From: Chlamydomonas sphaeroides
Lineage: Eukaryota > Chlorophyta > Chlorophyceae > Chlamydomonadales > Chlamydomonadaceae
Direction of reading: 5' to 3'
Length of the DNA stretch: 64,000 bases
Assembly: GCA_001662425.1 (NCBI GenBank)
Contig: BDDC01000140.1
Coordinates: 4,220 to 68,219, forward strand
Part shown: positions 1 through 11,420 of the stretch, piece by piece
Layout: each line of letters opens with the position of its first letter
Numbering within the stretch: the stretch's first letter is position 1
Translations under genes and position numbers: made by a program
The notes under the pieces: model-generated
What the model was told of the DNA's origin: nothing
What the model saw: only the letters and a program-made list of their open reading frames with translations
Databases searched by the model: none

Positions 1-127
1 GTGTGTGTGGGGGGGGGGCTTGGGCGCGTGAGGGTAGAGGTGAGTGTGGGGCTGGCAGGGCCGTAGCCTGGTCCGCCCACTGGCGCGCCCACGGCCGCAT
101 CTCCCTCTGTCAATTGCTCGTTCCCAG

Positions 128-3100
128 GACGACGAGGAGGACGACGATGAGAACTTGGAGGCAGACGACGACGAGGCGCCCTGGGCCGCCAAGCCCAAGC
201 CCAAGTCGGCAATACGCATTGCGGTCAAGCCCAGGACGAAAAAGGCAAGCAGCAAAGCGGGGGCAGCGGCAGGGACGGACAGCTTTTAACGCCGCGATCA
301 CGAGCCTTGCTGTAATGGGTTCTGGCAAAGTGGGGTTGCGTGAGCCTGAGGGGGCTCCCCCTTACCGCCCGCAGAACCCCGACGCGACGCCGGATGCAGA
401 TGCGGCCGCTGCCGGGGAAGCCGACACCGCGGATCCGGTGGCCCCGCCGCCAGCGGAAGCGGGCGAGGCGGCAGCCGCGGAGCCACCCGCCGCATCCGCC
501 GAGCCGCAGCCCGCTGAGGCGCCGCCCGAGGTGCCAGCTGGGCCCTCCGCGGAGCCCGAGCCCCAGCCCCAGCCCGAGCAGGTGGGGTCTGCGCCTGCTG
601 AACATTCAGTCAGCAACGCGCTGCGCTGCCAAGTCCAGTTACCGCATCGAGCACCGCCTTTCCGTCCTACGGCCTCCGGCGCCCACACCCTCAGGCGGCC
701 GCTGCGGATCCCGCTGGCCCTCCCGTTGGCGCAGCGCCTGCGCCCGATGCCGAGGGCGGCGAGGCCCCTGATGCAGCCGTGCAGACGCCCCGACCCAGCT
801 CCAAGGCCGGCTCCGGCCCCGGACCCGGGCCTGGATCGGACGAGGTGCTGGTGCTGGTGCTGGGGGACAGCAGCGCACCGCTACCTGCGCCGCCGTCCGA
901 GCCGCCGCCCGAGCCCGCGGCCGAGCCAGGGGTGATCGACAGCGACACGGAGCCCGAGGAGGTGCGTGGGGCCAGCGCCACACAGCACGCACACGAGTAC
1001 CCGACACGCGGCAACCCATGACCCGAGGCGCCCTCCGCTGTTGTGGGGCACACGCGCAGATGCGTGAGGCACGGCCGCCCGCGGCATGCTCACATGACCG
1101 CCCCCCTCCCTCGCTTTCCCCATTCCGCACCCCACCCCCAGGACCCGCCCTACGACTACAAACTGCGCCCGCACCGCACCATCCCGCCCCCCGCCGGCCC
1201 CGTGCTGCTGGTGCTGCTGCCCGGCCTGGCCGAGCTGCCGCACAGCGGAGGGGGCAAGCCGCCCGACAAGCACAGGGCCGCCGCGCTGGCCGCCATGCCC
1301 ACGCTGGCGGCGCTGCGCGCCTCGGCGCCGGCACGCTTTCGCACGCTGCGCTGCGCCGGGCCGGCGGTGGGGCTGCCGGAGGGCGCGGTGGGCGACGGCG
1401 CGGCGGGCTGCTGCGCCATCGGCTGCGGCCAGGCGGTACCGCAGGTGCGGCGAGCGAGGAGGCTAGGTGCTGGGTTGCACAGGGGACCACGGGCGGCAGT
1501 TGTGACATGCCTACCAGCGGCCAACCTCTGCCCCGCCCGCCCGCCCGCCCGCCCCCCTAGCCGCTGTCGCTGGTGGAGGCGGCGCTGGGCAGCGGCTCGG
1601 CCTTCCGCTGCCGCGGCTGGCGCCACCTGGCGCCCTGCCTGCGCCCTGGCGGCCCCACGCTGCACCTCGTGGGCCTGCTCTCCGATGCGGGCACACACGC
1701 GCGGCTGGACCTGCTCATACGGCTGATGGAGGAGGCCGTGGGCCGGGGTGTGTGTGGGGAGCTTGCGGGGATTCACACGTAGGACAGGGCGCTTGCGGGG
1801 GTACGGCGTAGGGTGGGAAAGGGCGCGGCGTGGGATCCGTCCCCCGCCTGAAGGAGAGCACCGCTGACCTGGGATCAGGAGGCCATGCGCTGTGAACCAC
1901 CGCTGCATTCTTCCCTCCCTGCCCTGCCTCCCTGCCCTGCCTCCCTACCCGCCTCCCTGGCCCCTGCCCCCTCCCCCAGGCGCCACCCGGCTGCGGCTGC
2001 ACCTGCTGCTGGACGGCCGCGACTGCGCCGACGGCTCCAGCGCCACGCTGGTGGACGAGCTGGAGGGCGCCATGCGGGGCATGGCGGAGGGGGCGGCAGC
2101 GGCGGGCAGGGCACTGGACGCGGCCATCGCGTCGGGCGGCGGCCGCAGCAAGGTCACCATGGACAGGGGCGGGGTGAGGCGGGCGGAGGCGGGGGGAGCC
2201 GCCGGCATCAAAGTACGTGTCAGAGCGGGCGTGGGTGCCGAAACCAGCAGGCCTTGCTCGGCCATCACATGTGCTCCTGCCCCACCACCCGCCTTCCCGT
2301 GTCCGCCTGCCTCCGCTCCTCCGCCTTTTCCCGCTGCCATGTCCCGCCAGCTGGACTGGTCGGTGGTGCAGCGCGGCTGGCGGGCGCACGTGCTGGGCAG
2401 TGCGCCGCACAAGTTCGCGGACGCGCTGGACGCCGTGGTCAAGCTGCGGGTGGGCAGGGGCGCTAGGGTGGAGGGGCCAGAAGGGCGCGGGTACAGGAGG
2501 GAGGGAGGGCTGCCTCCGTGCGGGCTCTCGCCCTGCTCGGCAGGCGCGCCTGCCGCTGCCGTGCGTCCCTGCTCCCACGCGCACGCACGTGCTCCTCTCC
2601 ATCCTTGGCCCCCTGCCCCTTCCCAGGGCTCCGAGTCCAACCCGGTGTCCGATCAGCAGCTGGAGCCCTTCGTCATCGTGGACGACCAGGGGCAGCCGCT
2701 GGGGCCCATACGTGACGGGGACGGAGTGGTGCGTGGGCGTTTGGTGTGCTTGGGCTATCGTGTGCCTTGGGCTTTGCGCGGACTGGCAGCCGAGCACGGT
2801 CGCGGAAAGGGCGACGGTTGAGGAAACGGCGACGCTTTGGCGAACTCCTTACACCCATGCCAAGCCGATAGTTGCTTTGTGGAGGCATCTCAACACCTCT
2901 TTCGCCCCCTCCCGCTGCCTCCCACCAGATCCTGTTCAACCACAGGGGCGACCGAATGCTGGGGCTGGCGGAGGCGCTGGCCGCACCCGAGGGGGCATTC
3001 TCCGCCTTCGACCGGGAGCGGGTGCCGCAGGTACGTGCGCGTGCGTCACGGACCCCTACCTTGGCCTCGTGCGACAACTAGCTAGTGTGGGCCTCATGTC

Positions 3101-5583
3101 CACACGAGCTCGTGTGACTGCATTCCACCCTTCGGGTATCCGCACTACGTCCCGCACTACGTCTAGTGACACTACGTGTCCACACGAGGTGTAGCCACAC
3201 TACGTGCCCACACGAGGCATGTAGCTGGCATGTAGCACGAGCGTGTCGACACGATGGTGCGAGGTGACCGTGTCGAAGCTACCACCGATTGTTACACGAG
3301 CCTATTGTAGCCCTGGCGGCGAGGCTCGTGTAGTGCAAAGCTGGACCTCGTGTACACACGAGGCTACTCGTGTGCCCACTAGCCCTAGGAATCCGTGACG
3401 TGGCGGGCTGGGGTGGCCGCAGAGGTCCCGCGGTAGGAGCAGGCTGCCTCAAAGGGCGCTCCCATGTGTCCGTACGTGTGGCACTGCGCTGCAAGGACCG
3501 ATGGACGGCGCTCCCAACACTACCCGCCCTCCAATGCGCCCAGGACCTCCGCCTCGTGGGCATCACCCGATACGACCGCGCCAGGAGGCTGCCCGCCAGG
3601 CAAGGGGCGGCTGGAACCTGTGCTGGAGTGGCGGGCGGGCACTCGCTGAACGCACGTGCCTGCTGGCGAAGCACGCGCAGGCAGGTGCCTGAGCCAGGCT
3701 GGCGGCTCCTCCTGCAACGCCCCTCCCCCCTCCCCCCGCAGGTACCTGGTGCGGCCTCCGCGGCCCGCCCACCCGCTGCGCCGCTTCCTGGCCGCCAACG
3801 GAGTCAGCAGGTCGGTGCGGGCGGCCCACGCTCATGCGCAGCCTATGCCCTGCACGGTCAGCAGCCGCGGCCAATCGCAGCGCACCAGCAAGCGGGCCCC
3901 ACTCCGCAACTCGCCGCCCCATGCCCTTGCCCACACTTTGTGCTCCCCCTTGTCCGTCCATCCGGTGTCCGCCAGCGTTGCGGTTGGCGAGGCGGCCAGC
4001 GCGGGGCACCTGACGCTGTCCTGGAACGGCTTCACGTCCGCGCCGCCGCCCGAGCCGGGCATGGAGGAGGTCGTCGTGGTGGGGCGGCAGGAGGGGATGG
4101 GAGAGGCGGAGGGACGATGGGGGAGGGTGCACCCTACCCGCTGCCGGCGTGGGCTGCTGGACCTGCGACACCATGGCGTGTGAAGCGGCGGCTGGTGCAG
4201 CCATGCCAACGCCGCCCATCCCTCGCTGCGCCTGCCCTCGCTCTCGGCCATGCGTTGCCTACCTAGGGCCTAGGGCCATGCATGCCCACTCCCCCCCAAC
4301 CTCCCCCGCAGGTGCCGCACGACCCCGCGCTGGACCCGGCGGCCAGCCCCCAGCTGCGCTGCCGCGAGGTGCTGGATGCGGCCAAGGCCGCCCTGGCGGC
4401 GGCGGCGGCGGCAGGCAGCGGTGGCGGCCCCTGCCGGCGGCTGGTGGTGGTGCAGCTGGCTAACGCAAACGTAGTGGGGCACACGGGTGAGGCGGCAGGG
4501 GCCGGGCATGGTGGCGGCAGGGGAGTCCGTCCGTAGCGGCGCCCCGTCATGGCAGCGTGCATTGGAGCATTGGGGCAAAGAGCGAGGCAGCGTGGAGCGG
4601 GAGTCGGGGGCGGGGCCTGAAGCGGTATGGAGGGTGTGATCACAATTAGGTTACACATAGTAAGCATGGAGGGTGTGATCACAATTAGGATGCATATAGT
4701 AAGCATGGAGGGTGTGGAGCGATGCATAGAGGGTGTGGGGGGAGCATCACTTGGCGCTTGGATGCGACGACAGCCGGTGGCCAAGGCGGGGGACCCGATA
4801 AAGCTGCCGTCTCATGCCGCCTCCACCCCGTACCGCACACCCAATTTCACCCCACCACACCCTTCCCCCCCTCCCCTCTGCCCCCTCCCCTCCCCTCTGC
4901 CCCCAATCCTCCCCTTACCAGGCGATCTGGCCGCCACGGTGGCCGCCTGCGAGGCGGTGGACGGCGGCCTGCGGGAGCTGCTGGCGGCGGCGGACGGCTG
5001 CGGCGGGCGGTGGCTGGTCACCTCCACCCACGGCAACGCGGACGACATGGTGCAGCGGGACAAGGTGGGGGAGGGAAAGATGGAGGGGGAGCGGGGTAAG
5101 CCGGGGGAGCTGGGGGAGGGTGGGTGGGAGGGGAGGGCGATGGGGAGGGGCCCCGTGGATACGGCAGGTGACGCTCGAGCGTTGAAGGTGTGACTGCGAT
5201 ACCGAGGGCTGACACACGGGCAGGGGGCTTGGGAGCTGCAGTAGTGTGTCCTTTCTCTCCACGCTTGGGTCATGACCAGTACGTAGCCGGCGTGCTTGCA
5301 TCCCAGACACCGCCTGCCCCTCTCCCCACTCCATATGCAGTGGGGCATACCTATCATCGAATTCAAGTCGGACGACGACCCCGGCCGCCCCCTGCCTCAC
5401 GCCGGCCACACGACCGCGCCCGTGCCGCTGGCGGTGGGCGGGTCGGGGCTACCGGAGGCGGTGCGGCTGCGGACCGACCTGCCAGGCGCGGGGCTGCCGG
5501 CCGTGGCCGCCACGCTGCTGGAGCTGCTGGGGCTGGAGCAGCCGGGGGGAGGGGCGTACGCGCCCAGCCTTGTGCAGGCGTGA
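128..5583 (+). CDS. 2,3-bisphosphoglycerate-independent phosphoglycerate mutase-like protein, probable pseudoenzyme (5' partial)
   Basis: Predicted exons: 128-244, 375-581, 695-961, 1142-1444, 1561-1747, 1980-2173, 2351-2449, 2627-2728, 2929-3030, 3544-3599, 3742-3810, 3976-4078, 4312-4486, 4922-5064, 5341-5583; phases agree throughout. The first three exons encode an acidic, then Pro/Ala/Glu-rich, probably disordered extension. From 1142 the protein follows plant iPGM in order: the LSDxGxHxR segment (GLLSDAGTHAR), LDGRD, GGGRxxVTMDR, RGWxAxVLG, NHRGDR, VVGHTGD, HGNADDM and a C-terminal PVPLAVGG. Substrate-binding His, Asp and Arg residues are kept. The serine nucleophile of DMGNSEVGH is absent (GDGAAGCC), the LDGWGE aspartate is Pro (LPGLAE), the GDMVGHT aspartate is Asn (NANVVGHT) and the DHGN aspartate is Thr (THGN). 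iPGM isomerises 3- and 2-phosphoglycerate in glycolysis; this copy probably cannot. The start lies upstream of the window. The end of exon 1980-2173 is uncertain (2212 is the alternative). Confidence 0.8.
3090..3370. repeat. Cluster of CACACGAG/CTCGTGTG inverted repeats within an intron
   Basis: The 513-nt intron between the mutase-like exons ending at 3030 and starting at 3544 is packed with the octamer CACACGAG and its complement. It contains a perfect 16-bp palindrome (CACACGAGCTCGTGTG, 3101-3116), a near-palindrome around 3346-3363, and repeated CACTACGT words around 3140-3210. This is seen directly; its origin (a decayed hairpin-type transposon or simple sequence evolution) is unknown. 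Confidence 0.75.
4627..4720. repeat. 39-bp tandem repeat, about 2.4 copies, in an intron
   Basis: Units begin at 4627, 4666 and 4705, each with ATGGAGGGTGTG. The first two share the block GATCACAATTAGG and end in ATAGTAAGC; the third is truncated. It lies in the intron 4487-4921 of the mutase-like gene. Confidence 0.85.
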
Positions 5584-7267
5584 GGGAGGAGAGGGGCGCG
5601 CATGGTGGGTGGGTTTGGGGGAAACTGAGCCAGAGGAGGATGCGTGAGCTGGTGCACTTGGTACGGGCGGGGCGTCAGGCACCGTCTGCTGGCTGCGGTG
5701 CCTGACACGGACTTTAGCGACAGTAGACCCGCCAGCCCACACGCACACGGTGGGCAGCATGGGGTATGAGGGACGGAGGAAAGGTCGTGGCAGGAATGGA
5801 GCAGGGGCTGTCCCTGGGGTGATGAGGCGGCAGTCGGTAGGGTGAAGGCGCAGGGCAAGCACGCTGGCCTGCATGTGTGGCCCTGGCCTGCATGTGTGGC
5901 CCTGGCCTGCATGTGTGGCCCTGGCCTGCATGTGTGGCTCTTGAGGTGACTTTTTACGTACCTTGTCTCACTGGATCATGAGAGAGTGCGGTGCCACGGC
6001 GAGTGTTGGGATGGATGCTTTACATGGCGCAGGGCGGCGGTAGGAGGTGCAGGGCGTGCGTGCAGGGGCGTTCTGCCGTCAATGGAGGGCATTGCTGGGG
6101 AGCCTTGGTTCCTCGTCGCCGTGCCGTGTGCGGGGACGGCAGCTGTCGCAGGGGTTCGGCTGCTGCCACGCACATGTTGCGCACGTGTAATTCATTCCCC
6201 GCACCGGAGAATAACCTCGATGTACTTTTGGGGGGATAAGCCCCCCGCAATGCAACGACTTGCTTGGGGGTGGAGCCTCCCAGGGTGGTACGTACCGCCT
6301 GTAGTCGCACGTTCCGCTAGCGGGGTTAGAAATAGAAATAGAAATAGATGTACGGCGAGCTTGACTCGCCGTGATTTAAGGAGGTAGGGCGATCAGGAGG
6401 GCCGAAGCCCCCTACGCGCCCTGTCCCCCGGTAGCGGGGTTACTGTGCAGTACGGAAATTTGGTGCTGCCGTGCGTATGCTGCCACGCACATTACTAACA
6501 TGCGGGCAGCGGCCCCTTGCGTTGGTTGTACGGAATTGAAGCCGACAGACGGTCGCCCTCAAGCATAGGGACATCGTCGCCGCTTGGGATTGCGACTGAC
6601 GTTCACGCGCAAATTGTGTTGCTAACGGCTGTGCACTCACTTCTGGAGTCCGCAGGGCAAGCCAGGACCTGCTCCAACGAACCGCTGATGAACTCCTTTG
6701 CAAGGTGCTGCATATATCTGCTTCACTGTCGGCTCGCGCGCTCGGCGCGGAAGGCAGCCGCAAGGCACATTTGGCCTTGGTGCCGGCGGCCACACGTCAA
6801 CTCAGCAGCTGCAGCCGCCACGGTACGGGCAAGCAAAGCCTCGCAACCTGCAGCAGCGCAGCAATGGCACCCACAACGAACGGGTTACACGACGAGCCGG
6901 GTGCGCGCGGCGCAGCCGGAAACATAGAGCTGCAGTTGCAGCCGGCGGCACCGCGGACCTCCGCCAGCCCACCCTGACCCTCATCCTGCTGGGCACTACT
7001 GATGCACCCTACGCAATGTCCATGCGCTACACCAGCAGCATCGATCGGCGCAACCGAGCCCACGGGCAGCCCAGGCAATCCTGCACAACATTATGATGCA
7101 CGTATTGTATATGTACCAGTATTGACGGGAGGGCGTGGGGCCGCCGATAACGGCTGGATCACAACGCTGCCCAGGCCTCCTCGAATAGCAGAGGTAGCCA
7201 ACCCCGCCCTCTTGCGCCTGGATCCGCCTTGACGGCTGCTGCGCCTGCCATCCCATGCCTCGTGTGC
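5584..7267. other. Intergenic region / 3' flanks of two convergent genes
   Basis: No convincing coding region. Besides the 19-bp tandem repeat it holds a GGGGGG/CCCCCC hairpin around 6231-6248, three copies of GAAATA at 6330-6349, an inverted repeat CGGCGAGC...CTCGCCG near 6354-6372, two occurrences of TAGCGGGGTTA (about 6319 and 6431) and two of TGCTGCCACGCACAT (about 6169 and 6480). A TGTAA word at 6186-6190 could end the upstream gene, and a TTACA near 6885 could end the minus-strand F-box gene. The palindromes look like a decayed repeat or organelle-type insertion, but I cannot identify it. Confidence 0.5.
5864..5939. repeat. 19-bp tandem repeat, 4 copies
   Basis: Four head-to-tail copies of CTGGCCTGCATGTGTGGCC, the last with one base change at its end. 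It lies about 280 bp past the stop codon of the mutase-like gene, in its 3' UTR or just beyond. Confidence 0.9.
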
Positions 7268-10200
7268 TCAGGAGTTCACGGCATCCTCGGCGGCCGCCGC
7301 AGCAGCAGCGGACACCGTCGCCGCTCTCGCACCAGCCTCCGCCTCGGCCGCCTCCGCTGCCGGGGAAGCTGATGAGGCCGTGGCCGCAGCAACGGTGACC
7401 GTGGCCATGGCTTTGGCACCCGCTGTGGTGCCGTCTGCGTCAGCGTCAGTGCTGATGCCCGCTGCGGCACGCGTCCCCTCCGTGCCAAGGCAGTACAGCC
7501 TCAGCCTGCCGTCCTCGCTAGCCGTCGCCAGGTGGCGGGGGGTGGGCAGCAGCGCCACCACCACATCGCCAGCGTCCTGCGTGAAGACGACACCGATGGG
7601 GTGTTCCAGTGTTAGGTAGAACAGAACCCCACACGATGGGGTGTGTGGGAGCGGCGCGAGAGGGGGAGGGACGGGGAGAGCGGCACGCAGGGAGCAGCAA
7701 CGCCGCCGGCATGGGAGGGGCCGCCGCGCTGCAAGCTGGCGACCGCGCCAGCCTGCGCCCAGTCGCCTGCCCAGCCGCTAGGTCGGCCAGCTCACCTCCA
7801 CCACCTCGTGCCAGGGTAGGCGGTCGGACTCGGAGACGGACGTGAAGGCGCCCGAGCGGCCGCCCACCATCGCCCGCCCGCGGCCGGCCCGGGCGCCGCG
7901 TGCCGCGTCGCTGCCGCCGCCTCCCTGCTCCGTGCCGTCCAGCTGCTCGCCCTCCTCCTCGTCGCTGTCCGGCTGAGCCCCGAAGGCCCACTCCAGGGCC
8001 AGCACGCTGTGGTGCGGCGGCCTGTTGCCCACGTTGCTGCCGGGGTGAGGCAGGCGCGAGGAGCGAACAAGGCGGGCGGGGTACGGCGGAAAGCGGTGGG
8101 ACGTTGGTGCTTGAGCGCGCGCGGCGACGGATAGCCCGCGTCAAGGCGACTGCAACCGCCGTGCGCACTGCAACAGGAGCTGCCGTGCGGCAAGCGTAAT
8201 GTGGTGTGGGCTTCTGTGCATCACACAGGTGGCCTCACTCACCGCGGCGCCGTGAGCAGCAGCATGTCCTCGCTGGCCGCCAGCAGCGGGCGCATGCGGC
8301 CCAGCACCAGCGACCGGGGGTGCTCCAGCTGCAGCCTGGGGCGTGGGCGTGGGCGTGGGCGGGGAGGGAATGCAGGGCGCAGGGGTCGCAAGGAAGGGGA
8401 TGAGGCGCGATGAGGGTCGGTGTGAGAGAGTGCTGAAGCAAGGCAAGACGACTGTGTGGGCGTGGGTGGGTGCGACTTGGAGCGCATGCGGTGGGAGCGC
8501 CAGCAGACGCACAACGCAAGCAACCCCGGTGCATCTGATGGGGCCGCTCCTCCGCCCGCCCCACGCCGCCCACTCCCTTCCATTCCCCCTCCCGCTGCCC
8601 ACCTGCTGGAGTACAGCCTCATGCACTCGCCCCAGCCGCCGGCGCCGCCGCTGTAGCCGTCGCCCTCCACGAAGCGGAGCACGTCCTCATCAACCGGGGA
8701 AGCGCTGCCCGCGCCCTGGCCCGCGTTGCCGTCGTCGCCGCCGCCGCCGGCGCCGCCAGCGGGCGGCAGCCGCCAGACCGACGCCGTCACCGTCACCAGC
8801 ACCGAGCTGCCGCCGCTGCCACCGAACCGGGCCTGCGGGTCGTCGAGACACGGCGCGCAAAACCTGAGCAAACGCGTCAGCACGCGCTGACAGCCCCGGC
8901 TCGGCCGCAACGCAGCCGCTGAGGTCGCCGTGCTCAGGCCGGCCGCACTCCCGCGCTCCTTCGTGCGCTTACCCATTGCACGTTCCCGCACCGCGTCACC
9001 CTCACCCCCATGACGTCGCTGGCCAGCACCGAGCACGTCAGCAGGTGGCCGCGGAAGAACGCCAGCCCGTCGCCCGGCGCGCCGCCGCTGGTGGGCAGCA
9101 CGCGCAGCAGCTGCCCCACGCCGCTGCCGTCGTCGCCTGCACCAGCGCCGGGGCCGGGGCCGAACCTGGCGGCGCCGGCGCTGGCGCCGGGCCTCGGTGC
9201 GGCCCTGAACACGCGTATCTCAGGCGTCAGGGGCGACATGAGCAGCGCCGCCGCCAGGCCCGAGGCCTCGCACACGGCCAGGCGCATGCGGTGCCGCCCG
9301 GCGCCGGGGCGGGCTGCGGTGCGCGGGGGCGAGGAGAGCAGGGGCCGGGGCCGGGCATCGTCAGAGGGAGCCACGGTCAGAGGCTGGGAAAGGATGGATG
9401 GGGGCCGGGGCGGCTGCGACCAGAGCCCGAGACCCACAAGCGACGGCGCCCTGCGCCGAGCGGCTGGCTCCGCTGCGCGCCAACATGCCGCGGCCACCCA
9501 CCCAGCGGCGTGGGGAAGGCCGGCACCACGGGCAGCGACGTCCAGGAGCTCACGTCCGCGGTGCCCAGCACCTGCCTCCGCGCTGGCGCCAGGAACGACA
9601 GCACGCCGCCGCCGCACGCCGTCACAGCCAGGCCGCCGTCCGCCGCCGCAGCCAGCAGCTGGCCGGGGTGCTGGCCCTCCAGCAGCCAGTGCGGCCGGGG
9701 CAGCATGGCCCGATCCGGCCCCAGCAGCCTCTGGGCCACCGGGCACGCGGGCGAATCTGCTGCGGCTGTCTTGGCACCGGACCTGCTGCCCCCACCCCCC
9801 AACGTAGGTAGCGCCGACAGGTCCCACGCGGCAATGTCCCTGCCGCCCGGCCCTGCCGGCAGCAGCAGGCTGCCGCCGCCGCAGCACATGACCGTGGGCA
9901 GCAGCTCAGCCAGGCCCGCCAGCTGAGCCGCGGCGACGGCAGACAGGGTCGGGGCCGTCGGAGGCGGCGCTGCGACGGCCGCCGCCATGGCCGCGGCCGC
10001 CCCTTCGGCTCCCTCGTCCCCGTCCTCGGGCCCGGGGGCCGGCGGACACCGGCCGTCGGGTGACAGCCAACACACCAGCGAGTGCCCCTCAGGCCCAGAG
10101 CCGGCAGCAGCCAAGGCTGCTTCGGGTGTCGGCACCGACGGTGCCGCCGCATCGTCGCGCTCCGCTGCGACGGCACCGGCCGGGCTAGCGGCGGCGGCGG

Positions 10201-10981
10201 TGCCCGCTCCGCCTGCCCCCAGGGGTGCGTTGAGCTGCACCGCCTGCACCGCCACCCGCACAGTGTCGCCTAGCAGCGCCCGCGAGCGCAGCGCGCGCAG
10301 CAGGCAGCCGCTGACTGGGTCGTAGCAGACGGCCAGGGTACGGATGCCGTACGCCTCGTCGTAGTGCTCCAGGGAAGCGCCGGGCGCAGGGGCGCCGGGC
10401 AGGCGCGCGCCGGGCTGCGGCTGGCGGAGGCCCGCGCGGCGGAGGCACTGCTCCCGGAAGCTGAGGTAACGTGCGGGGCAGGAGGGGGTCGGAGGGCCCG
10501 GTTCACAGCCGTTGCTGGCCCCTGGCATGATGCCCAGCCGGGCCTGCCCCTCCCACATGCGCCCAGCCATGGCCCCACCTGGCGCAAGCCTCCCAGGCAG
10601 CCGGCGGTCCGAACTGGCGTAGGTAGTTGGAACGCCAGGGCAGGTCCAGGCAGGAGGCGGAGCGCCAGGCGCGGCTCACGGCGCAGGAGCGGCCCAGGTC
10701 GGGCAGGGAGGGCAGCCTGCGGGCGGGAGTGATGAGCCGCGTGGAGCAGGTTGAGGCGCGGGCGGCATGGGCATGGGGCCGAGAGGCTGGAGCACGGCGA
10801 CGACCTGGGTTATGGGGCTAGCAAGCTGCTACGAACGGTACCTGCAGAGAATCTCTAGCACAACGTCTGGTCGGCCCAGCGCCTCATGGGCGGGCGCAGT
10901 CTCGTTGGTGCCATCGGCGTTGGCGGGGGGAGGGAGCGCGGCGGGGTCCTGGACCGTGGCGGGGGTGATGGGGAAGTCCAT
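7268..10981 (-). CDS. F-box protein with WD-like/beta-propeller-like C-terminal region
   Basis: Eight predicted exons read on the minus strand: 10981-10842, 10716-10579, 10460-9502, 9313-8973, 8832-8603, 8335-8243, 8036-7796, 7576-7268; ~816 aa, phases consistent. The F-box lies near residues 33-80: the DVVLEILCRLPSLPDLGRSC segment, then AVSRAWRSAS and WRSNYLRQF, spanning two introns. F-box proteins recruit substrates to SCF ubiquitin ligases through Skp1. The rest carries repeated short segments typical of decayed WD blades, such as GHSLVCWLSPDGR, DIAAWDLSALP, the WLLEGQHPGQLLAAAADGG region, FFRGHLLTC and LATASEDGRLRLY, separated by long Ala/Gly/Pro-rich insertions. The substrate is unknown. 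It starts 439 bp from the divergent membrane-protein gene. The F-box call is fairly firm; the propeller is an inference. Confidence 0.7.
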
Positions 10982-11420
10982 GGCGCGGCCCGAGGCAGCT
11001 GCTAGTGGGTGCCGGCAGAAGGTGTGGCACCTTGGCCTGGCGTCCGGTTAGCTTTAACTCCCGCCGGCGAGTGACTGCCGAGCGCTATCCTACGATGTTC
11101 GCGCTGAAATCGTGAACGCAGGCGCGGACAGAGCTCGCGCAGGCGATGGGGCGGGCGACGGATGTCAGTGTCGAGTGTGTGGGGTCGCGACTTATAAGCT
11201 GTTGGTCTGTAGAGCGGGCTCTGTGAAGCTATTTATATAGCAGTGGGTGCGCCGCGGCCTGATAAGGCAGGCGTGAGCAATCTGCAATGCGTTCGGGCTG
11301 TCGCTGCATTGGCCCGTCCACTCTGCCGACAGCAAGCTTCCACACCGCGCAACAGTTACATCTTGCCGCAATGAACATTACGTTGATAAAAGAACGGCTT
11401 TAGCAGGGCAATAAGTACCC
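10982..11420. promoter_or_regulatory. Shared intergenic promoter region of a divergent gene pair
   Basis: 439 bp separate the start codons of the F-box gene (minus) and the membrane-protein gene (plus). An AT-rich TTTATATAG at 11232-11240 is the best TATA-like candidate for the plus-strand gene, and ACTTATAAGC lies near 11189. This is inferred from base composition and spacing only. Confidence 0.35.

Noticed and set aside
128..288. A separate small gene ending at the TAA at 286-288
   Set aside because: A GC donor at 245 and an acceptor at 374 join the acidic exon in phase to the mutase-like gene; a separate gene remains a weaker alternative.
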